Source: Nostoc calcicola FACHB-3891 (GTDB lineage: Bacteria > Cyanobacteriota > Cyanobacteriia > Cyanobacteriales > Nostocaceae). From it: a stretch of DNA of 64,000 bases. The stretch spans positions 186,001 through 250,000 of the forward strand of contig NZ_JACJRQ010000007.1 of assembly GCF_014697355.1 (NCBI RefSeq). The letters run 5' to 3'. Below the pieces are notes generated by a model. It was not told the DNA's origin, searched no databases, and saw only the letters and a program-made list of their open reading frames with translations. The number at the start of each line of letters is the position of its first letter. Position 1 is the stretch's first letter. Shown here piece by piece: positions 18,376-26,100 of the stretch. Position numbers and translations under genes: made by a program.

Positions 18376-19461
18376 ATGCTTAATGGATATCAAATCATTG
18401 ATGCTGATTCCCACGCGATCGAGCCTCCATCTTTGTGGGCTAAATATTTAGAACCAAAATTTAAACACTTTGCTCCTTCAGCAGATATGAAAATTCAAGG
18501 AGTAGAGATTGTTAAGAATATTTCACAGCAAGTCCGCCGCCAAGGAAATCAGCAAATGATGGAGGCTCACCCCAATGCTTATTTCAAGGGTTACAATGCT
18601 GAATCTCACATCCAAGCAATGATAGAAATGGGGATTGATATCGCATTTGTTTATCCAACCTATGGGTTATGGCTTTGGGCAATTGACGATATGGCACCGG
18701 AAGTAGCGGGAGCTTTTACTCGTGCTTATAACACTTGGTTATATGAAGAATTTTGTAGTTATGCTCCAGATAGATTAAAAGGTGTGGGAGCGATTAATTT
18801 TCATGCACCCGAAGAGATGGTGACAGAATTACATCGCATAAATAAGTTTGGTTGGAAAGCTGTGTTATTGCGCCCCAACCCAGTTAAAGGAAGAATATTG
18901 AGTCACCCCGCTTATGAGGCATTTTGGACAGAATGCGAAGAAATGGGCATAGCGGTGGGAATTCATGAAGGAACTCATAGCCGCTTAGCAACCACAGGAA
19001 CAGAGCGTTTTAACACTCGTTTTGCTCTGCACGCCTGTTCTCATCCGATCGAACAGATGATGGCACTTTTAGCCCTCATTGAAGGGGGTGTTTTAGAGCG
19101 TCATCCGCGCTTGAAAGTAGGCTTTTTAGAGTCTGGTTGTGGTTGGTTACCTTACTGGCTATGGCGACTAGATGAAGAGTACGAGAACTTATATTGGGAG
19201 GTAAAAGATAATGTGAAAATGAAGCCCTCAGAGTATTTTAGGCGTCAGTGCTTTATTGCGATCGCACCTACTGAACCTTACTTACCTGAAATTATCGAAT
19301 ATATTGGTGCTGATAACTTAATTTTCGGCTCTGATTACCCCCATATGGATCACCAACCGAACATTGTCAAAACAGTTGTAGGGCTTGAGGCACAGTTATC
19401 TCAAGAAACAGTACAAAAGATTGTTTGGGATAATCCACACAATTTTTACAGTTTGGCTTGA
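18376..19461 (+). CDS. Amidohydrolase-family (PF04909-type) metal-dependent hydrolase
   Basis: This 361-residue TIM-barrel protein of the ACMSD-like amidohydrolase branch starts IIDADSHAIEPPSLW (metal-binding Asp-x-His). It carries GIHEGTHS with a barrel His, the late FLESGCGWLPYWLWRLDEEYE segment, and NLIFGSDYPHMDHQPN with the catalytic Asp. Family members hydrolyse or decarboxylate small substrates with a divalent metal. The frame opens at a TTG (18310), but ATG 18376 begins MLNGYQIIDADSH and is preferred. It follows the YcaO gene and precedes the two unknown proteins, so a role in processing their product is an inference. Unrelated catabolic use remains possible. Confidence 0.87.
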   Translation: MLNGYQIIDADSHAIEPPSLWAKYLEPKFKHFAPSADMKIQGVEIVKNISQQVRRQGNQQMMEAHPNAYFKGYNAESHIQAMIEMGIDIAFVYPTYGLWLWAIDDMAPEVAGAFTRAYNTWLYEEFCSYAPDRLKGVGAINFHAPEEMVTELHRINKFGWKAVLLRPNPVKGRILSHPAYEAFWTECEEMGIAVGIHEGTHSRLATTGTERFNTRFALHACSHPIEQMMALLALIEGGVLERHPRLKVGFLESGCGWLPYWLWRLDEEYENLYWEVKDNVKMKPSEYFRRQCFIAIAPTEPYLPEIIEYIGADNLIFGSDYPHMDHQPNIVKTVVGLEAQLSQETVQKIVWDNPHNFYSLA

Positions 19462-19505
19462 CAAATTTTCAACTTTGTTAACACTCAATAACAGGACATA
19501 TCATT

Positions 19506-20549
19506 ATGGCAACAAGCTTGACAGCTACAGATCCACTGCAACCAGGACAGTGGTATGACGATGATACCTATTATCAGATTCTCTTAGTTGCTCCTCGTCA
19601 AAAGAGAACTGAAGGAAAATACATAGAAACAACGATATTAACTCAAAAAAGAGGTGAATTTAAAAAATATCTCCTTGACGAAAAAACACGGCAAAATCTA
19701 ATAGGTTTCCCACTTAATGAGGATATTAATCATCAAAATATAACCTCCTATCTACCTTCTCCTGGAGTAGTTTTTCCCAAAGCTTTTTTGAATGCTTTAT
19801 TTCTAGAACATTCTTCACAAAATCACTCGATTGAAATCAATAATTTTTACGATCCAATCCGAACTCTGCTGCATAGCCGCAAAATATCCCAACTAATTGC
19901 CAAAACGTGGCATTGCTACTTAGAAGCAAAAGCAAGTGACGTGTGGCGTGACTTCACTTATGGTAAATGGGATGAGATTGACCGTGACATTTTAGATGGT
20001 CTCATCGCCAGAGAAATTTTCTTTTTTGCTCAAAAATCTTCTCCCGATCATCTTGTACCAAAGAATCTTGACATTTATTACCCATTACATAGTGAAAAAT
20101 CGAATGAAAAAGCAAGGTTTTTGATTTTGCCTAGTAGTAAAGGTTGGCAGGGAATTACTTTGAGTCTGTTGATGGCAGGGCAGGCATATTATGAGATCGA
20201 GAAAGATGGACAAACATACTACCATCAAATTTCTCAGCCCATTTTGAGTACGGGTGAAATAGTTAATAAGTATGGATTAGAGGTAACATGGGATAAATTT
20301 GAAGGTGATATAAAAGAGCTAAAAGTAGATCCAGGAAAGTCTTCTATTGCTTATCAAGCTACTATTCCTTATCCTCCCATACCTTCTGAGGTTAATCTAT
20401 CTCTTGAAAATATTACAAAATGGTCTCAGGCTAAAGATGAGGATGGAGAATTTCCCTTTTATCAGAAAAATGAGGATGACCAAAGCTATTTAGTAGGTGT
20501 GCAATATTTTTCGCCTCCCTATCCTTATATACCGCTAAGTTGCACTTAG
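19506..20549 (+). CDS. Unknown protein A of the YcaO locus; candidate large precursor (tail PYIP-LSCT)
   Basis: This 347-residue protein is of no family I recognise. Residues about 115-347 are homologous to the next protein (20803-21417): KISQLIAKTWHCY against QVSQIIAYIWRWA, and IAYQATIPYPPIP against IAYSIPYPPRP. It has an extra N-terminal region of about 110 residues. It ends exactly in PYIP-LSCT, and its neighbour in PYIP-TTSS: the same four residues followed by four that are mostly Cys, Ser or Thr. There is no signal peptide, membrane helix or enzymatic motif. AGGA lies about 9 bases before the ATG, 44 bases after the amidohydrolase stop. I infer it may be a substrate of the YcaO enzyme; a structural or immunity role is equally untested. 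Confidence 0.75.
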   Translation: MATSLTATDPLQPGQWYDDDTYYQILLVAPRQKRTEGKYIETTILTQKRGEFKKYLLDEKTRQNLIGFPLNEDINHQNITSYLPSPGVVFPKAFLNALFLEHSSQNHSIEINNFYDPIRTLLHSRKISQLIAKTWHCYLEAKASDVWRDFTYGKWDEIDRDILDGLIAREIFFFAQKSSPDHLVPKNLDIYYPLHSEKSNEKARFLILPSSKGWQGITLSLLMAGQAYYEIEKDGQTYYHQISQPILSTGEIVNKYGLEVTWDKFEGDIKELKVDPGKSSIAYQATIPYPPIPSEVNLSLENITKWSQAKDEDGEFPFYQKNEDDQSYLVGVQYFSPPYPYIPLSCT

Positions 20550-20802
20550 AAAATCGGTAGCATCCTCATAACAATTTTCTGTAAGCTCGATATCAGGGAA
20601 CTCCGAAAAATAAATTATCCAATTTTTGGAATCAAAACGACTTTCACGACTGATGCCTTGATTTGATTTCGATACAAAAAGAGCGATCGCATTTCAACTT
20701 TTAGCAAAATTTAACAAAAATCCAAAAACTACAACTTGATTGTTTCATTGCCAATAGCGATCTAGGGTTGTAAACTTGAATTTTTGAACACAGGAGAAAA
20801 TT

Positions 20803-21417
20803 ATGTTTGGAACAAAAGATTTATTTGCCAAATCTGGGAAAGTACATGATATCGTATCCCAGCAATCAAGAGAAAAACTTGAACAAATTACTCCACACCA
20901 ATTTTTGCATCGTCTCTTTAGACAAGCTAAACAAGTTTCTCAAATTATTGCTTATATATGGAGATGGGCTGATGCTGATGATAATCCCAAACAAGAGATT
21001 GCCAACAAATTAAAAGAGTATTTTGCAAGTCCCACAGATGACTTGAATCCTCATGGGGGAAAGTTGAAGAAATTATTGAAAGCAGATCCTCAAAACTCTG
21101 ATGAAGAAGCTAATTTACTGCGTGCTGTTTTTTTTGAAGATGCCTCCTTTGATAATACATGTCTGATTTTTCCTATTTTCAGTGATTATGAATGTGATTC
21201 TTATTCATTTCAGATTAATGTTAATTCTTTTAATGGTCAACTTAGCGATCCTACGCCCAACGATCCTGGAATAATAGCCTATAGCATTCCATATCCTCCA
21301 CGTCCATGCATAGGAGAAGCAACTGTGACTGAATATGAGTTAGAGGAGTGGATTAAAAACAGAGATAAAAAGAAAACTTTTCCAGATAACCCTTACATTC
21401 CTACAACCAGTTCTTAA
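20803..21417 (+). CDS. Unknown protein B of the YcaO locus; candidate large precursor (tail PYIP-TTSS)
   Basis: This 204-residue shorter homologue of the protein at 19506-20549 consists of a helical N-terminal half (FLHRLFRQAKQVSQIIAYIW), a beta-rich middle (LLRAVFFEDASFDNTCLIFPIF), the shared IAYSIPYPPRP element, a Trp-containing helix (YELEEWIKNRDKKK) and the C-terminal NPYIPTTSS. The start is strongly supported by AGGAG at 20792-20796. A gap of 253 bases without genes separates it from protein A, so it may have its own promoter. The family is unknown to me. The tail TTSS is a plausible target for azoline formation, given the YcaO gene upstream, but nothing in the sequence proves it. Confidence 0.75.
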   Translation: MFGTKDLFAKSGKVHDIVSQQSREKLEQITPHQFLHRLFRQAKQVSQIIAYIWRWADADDNPKQEIANKLKEYFASPTDDLNPHGGKLKKLLKADPQNSDEEANLLRAVFFEDASFDNTCLIFPIFSDYECDSYSFQINVNSFNGQLSDPTPNDPGIIAYSIPYPPRPCIGEATVTEYELEEWIKNRDKKKTFPDNPYIPTTSS

Positions 21418-21580
21418 TTTAAATCGCCCAGGCAAAAGAAAGAAAACTGGTCACAGAGCAACTAGATTTATGCAATGACGTAAAAATATTGGTTTCGATA
21501 TACGTAGTGCGATAAACAATAGGTCCTTATCAAATCCCCTAAATTTATTTATGGGGATTATCTTTTTACTTTTAATGTAG

Positions 21581-21633
21581 GACTCCTATTTGATTGCGTG
21601 AAAAAATTTGATTGCGTGAAAAAATTCAGTACT
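21581..21633. repeat. Dispersed repeat with internal 18-bp duplication
   Basis: GACTCCTATTTGATTGCGTG is followed by a second TTGATTGCGTGAAAAAA 18 bases later, then TCAGTACTAG. The same element, without the duplication, is near 2334-2375. It extends the radical SAM frame upstream through GTG codons that are probably not used. Confidence 0.6.
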
Positions 21634-21708
21634 AGTCAAACAGGGTTTTTCCCTACTCCCCACTCTCCAACTACGCAAGTCAGTTCAAAAATAAAATATA
21701 ATTGCTAT

Positions 21709-23097
21709 ATGATTATCAAAGATACTCAAAAGCTTTTACCTACCCCAATTAAAAATCACTGGCAAATGCCAGATATGATTCTGGAAATACCTCCTCATGG
21801 AATTCCCTTGCACCCTAAAAGTCTTGATAGAATTTTTGCAGCAGTGAAATCGGGAAATAGGATACTTGCTTTTAGACCTAATCTACCAGTCGCTTCAGAA
21901 TTAGGTTTACCCCCATATCCCACCCTAGCCTATTTATATCCACAACAATTAGGTAATTTTTCAACACAGTTATTAGCAGAATTAAATAGTAAATCTCAAG
22001 AAAATTTTTCGGACTCAATACCCATCACGGTTATTTCCCAGACCGATATTGATGAACAGCAACATTACTTTGCAGACTATTATGGCATGGCAGTAAAACC
22101 CTTGTATGTGAGGGCAGTTATAGGGAATACCTGTAATCTCAAATGTCTCATGTGCCCCTACCATAGTCCTTTGTTTAAGCCAAATCATACAACAGACTTT
22201 TTCACAGGTAATAAAGCAATGTCCTGGAAAATGATGGAGCAGCTAGCGAGAGAATGTGGAGAAAAGGAAATTCCACTCATCATTGGTAATGTTGAAGAGC
22301 CGTTGCTTCATCCCAACCTCATAGACTTCATCAAGCTTTGTAGGCAACAAGGAGTTCCCAGAGTTCACATAACAACTAATGGTCAATTGTTAAATGAAAG
22401 TCGAGCTAAAGCTTTATTGCAAGCTGGTATAACCAGTATTGATATTAGCATTGATGCTGCTGAACCAGAGACTTACTGGAAAGTTCGGGGTGCTGAACTC
22501 AAGCAAGTTGAATCGAACGTTATCAATTTTCTCCGACTCCGCACTCAATTGGGTATTTTCTGTGAAGTCAGAACATCCTTTGTCAGAAATCAGAATGTCG
22601 TCCTTGAAGAAGAAGAACAATTTAAAGAACGTTGGTTAGCCAAAGCTGATGGTGTGGTTCTTATAAATCTAGCCCAATATCAAGAGTCGAATATGCGTCT
22701 TGAAGATACTAACAACGCGGTTCAAAATTCACTTCAACATTATATTAAAAAAGCTCAAGGACGATGGACTTGTCTATTTCCCTTTATAGAAATGGCTGTT
22801 TTGCCTGATGGCAGCATATATTATTGCATTGAAACCTTATTTAGACTGGGCTTTGACAAGGATATTGAAAGCCTGGGAAATTACAATCAACAAACTCTGC
22901 AAGAAATTTGGCAGGGAAATTTGTTTAATCAGCTGAGACGTGATTTAATTCTTAATCAGTTAACTAATCGTTCAGCTTGTAAACACTGTGAAATGTGGAA
23001 ATCACAGGTTGTTGATAGGTACTCTAAAAATGGGACTCACATGACGACTACTTTGGTAACTGACATTTACCAAAAAACGAGTTATAAAAGTACTTGA
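21709..23097 (+). CDS. Radical SAM protein with SPASM-like C-terminus
   Basis: This 462-residue protein has the radical SAM cluster motif CNLKCLMC in a GNTCNLKCLMCPYHSP context, then a GNVEEPLLHP segment (variant of the SAM-binding GGE region) and HITTNGQLL. The C-terminal third has further Cys (WTCLFPF, IYYCIETLF, SACKHCEMW) with LGNYNQQTLQEIWQG, the layout of a SPASM-type auxiliary cluster domain as in peptide-modifying or dehydrogenating radical SAM enzymes. In-frame GTG codons from 21598 lie in a repeat, so ATG 21709 (MIIKDTQKLLPTP) is chosen. It stands between the unknown proteins and the kinase, 37 bases before the latter. Peptide modification is likely from class and context; the reaction is unknown. 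Confidence 0.88.
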   Translation: MIIKDTQKLLPTPIKNHWQMPDMILEIPPHGIPLHPKSLDRIFAAVKSGNRILAFRPNLPVASELGLPPYPTLAYLYPQQLGNFSTQLLAELNSKSQENFSDSIPITVISQTDIDEQQHYFADYYGMAVKPLYVRAVIGNTCNLKCLMCPYHSPLFKPNHTTDFFTGNKAMSWKMMEQLARECGEKEIPLIIGNVEEPLLHPNLIDFIKLCRQQGVPRVHITTNGQLLNESRAKALLQAGITSIDISIDAAEPETYWKVRGAELKQVESNVINFLRLRTQLGIFCEVRTSFVRNQNVVLEEEEQFKERWLAKADGVVLINLAQYQESNMRLEDTNNAVQNSLQHYIKKAQGRWTCLFPFIEMAVLPDGSIYYCIETLFRLGFDKDIESLGNYNQQTLQEIWQGNLFNQLRRDLILNQLTNRSACKHCEMWKSQVVDRYSKNGTHMTTTLVTDIYQKTSYKST

Positions 23098-23134
23098 ATT
23101 ACATAACTTCGATGTCTATTTTTAGATAAATATT

Positions 23135-26100
23135 ATGAGAAATTACGAAATTCTTCAACAAATCTATGAAAGTGATAATTCCCTAGTCTATCAAGCTATA
23201 CTCCAGCCTAATAATCAATCCATTATTCTGAAAATACTTAAAGAAAATTATCCTACACCTTCAGAACTCACTAGATATAAGCAGGAATATGAAATTACTC
23301 GCTTACTCAATACTGATGGAGTAATTAAAGCTTATGGCTTGCAGCGATATCAGAATAGTTTAATGATGTTTTTGGAGGACTTTGGTGGCAAATCATTAAA
23401 ATTATTAATGACTGAACATCACTTTAATATTGAAGAATTTCTCACCATTGCGATTAAGACAAGTGAAAGCTTGGAATCTATTCACACAAGCAATATTATC
23501 CATAAAGATATTAACCCCTCGAATATCGTTTATAACCGAGAAACCGGACAACTCAAAATCATCGACTTTGGTATTTCCACTCGTTTATCCCAAGAAAATC
23601 AGACAATTCGCAATCCCAATCAATTAGAAGGAACTTTAGCTTATATTGCTCCAGAGCAAACCGGTAGAATGAATCGGGGGATAGATTATCGCAGTGATTT
23701 TTATTCTTTAGGTATCACATTCTATGAACTGTTGACAAATAAGCTACCTTTTGAAACGACTGACCCAATGGAATTACTCCATTGTCATATCGCACAACAA
23801 CCTAAGCCACCTCATAAGGTAATTTCCTCCATTTCCTTAACACTATCTAATATTGTGATGAAGTTGTTAGCCAAAAGTCCAGAGGAGCGATACCAAAGTG
23901 CTTGGGGACTGAAAATGGATTTGGAAAACTGTCTTTATCAATTACAAACTCAAGGTGAAATTTCTTCGTTTCCTCTAGGACATCAGGATATTTCCAGTAA
24001 GTTTCAAATCCCTCAAAAACTTTATGGACGAGAACAGGAAGTTGAGGAATTATTGACCACTTTTCGGCGAGTGAGCCAAGAAACCACTGAGATGATTTTG
24101 GTTTCTGGTTATTCTGGTATCGGCAAATCTGCCTTAGTTAATGAAATTCACAAAGCAATATTCCGCCAGCAAGGATACTTTATCAGCGGTAAATTTGACC
24201 AATTGAAACGGGATATTCCTTATGCTGGTTTTAGCCAAGCTTTTCAAAACTTAGTTCGCCAACTACTAAGCGAATCTGAAACAGCACTACAAATATGGAA
24301 ACAGGCAATTTTAGAAGCCTTGGGTTCCAATGTGCAGGTTATCATTGATGTAATTCCAGAAGTAGAAAAGATTATTGGTAAACAACCACTAGTTGAGGAA
24401 TTAGGATCTACTGAAACTCAAAATAGGTTTAACTTCTTCTTTCAAAAATTTATTAGCATTTTCAGTAAAAAAGAACACCCTCTAGTTATTTTTCTAGATG
24501 ATTTACAATGGGCAGATTTACCATCTCTGAAGTTAATTGAGTTATTAATCAGCGATCCTGATAGCCAATATCTATTAATGATAGGAGCTTATCGTGATAA
24601 TGAGGTCAGTCCGACTCATCCTTTGATACATACTTTAGAGCAAATTCAAAAGGCAGGGGCAAGAGTTAATCAAATTACGCTTCAACCGTTGGCAATAAAT
24701 CAGATTAACCAACTCATCGCTGATACTCTCAGTTGCTCAATGGAAGAATCAATTTCTTTAGCAGAGCTATTAAATGCTAAAAGTCAGGGGAACCCTTTCT
24801 TTTTAACTCAATTATTACAATCTTTGTACCAAGAAAAATTATTATTATTTGATGCTAATTTAGCTCGGTGGCAGTGGAATATAGAGCAAATAAAAGGAAT
24901 TAAAATAGCAGATAACGTAATTGATTTAATGACAAAAAAAATTGGAAAATTAGATAAAAACACTCAAAATATTCTTAAATTAGCTGCTTGTATCGGTAAC
25001 CAATTTAATTTAGAAGTTCTTTCTATAGTCAATAAAAAATCTCAAATAGCAACAGCTAAAGAACTTCAACCAGCACTACAAGAAGGTTTAATTTTGCCAT
25101 TAAATAGTAACTACAAAGAACCTTTACTTTGGAGCCAGAATAAATTAGTTCCTACTTTTATACCCTACAAGTTTTTACATGACAGAGTTCAACAAGCAGC
25201 GTATTCACTAATTCGAGAATCCAAAAAACAACAACTACATTTACAAGTAGGTCGCTTATTACTAAAGAATACTAAAGAAAGTGAGATAGAAGAAAATTTA
25301 TTTGAAATTGTAAATCAACTCAATGAAGGTGCTAAATTAATTTATGAGCAAGTAGAAAAAACTCAATTAGCTAAACTAAATCTGAATGCTGGGAAAAAAG
25401 CAAAAGCATCAATAGCCTATGAACCAGCTTTGAGATATTTAGAAGCTGGGATAAATTTATTATCAGAGAATAGTTGGCAGGATGAATATAAATTGACCTT
25501 AGAACTTTATGTAGAAACTTTAGAAGTTATTTACTTAAACACGAAATTTGAACAAATTGAGGAATTATCTGCAACTGTTTTGCGTTTCTGTAAAGACACT
25601 CTAGACAGAATTAAGGTATATAAAGTAAAAATCCGGGCTAATTTCGCTCAATTTCAATACCAAAAGGCTATAAATAATGCTATTGAGGCATTGACAGAAC
25701 TAGGAATAGATTTACCCAGTGAAATGAGCGAAATAGAAAAAGCAATTAGCCGAGAATTTAAATTTTTAGAATTATTTTTAAAGGAGAGAGAAATTGAAGA
25801 TTTGTTTAATCTTGAGCCAATGAGCGACCCATATAAAATCGCTACCATATCTATATTTCAACAGATTGTACCTTCTACTGTACAAATTAATTTTTCTTTA
25901 TATATCCTGATTATATTAATTCAACTCAATCTTTGTATAAAATATGGAAATTCTTCTAGTGCTGTTAATATATATATTTTTTATGGAATGATTCTTGTTG
26001 GTGTCATGAAGGATTTTGATTCGGGATATAAGTTTGGTAAACTTTCTCTAAAGTTCCTAAAGCAATTTAATTTTCCCAAATCAGAAGCTTTAGTTATGCA

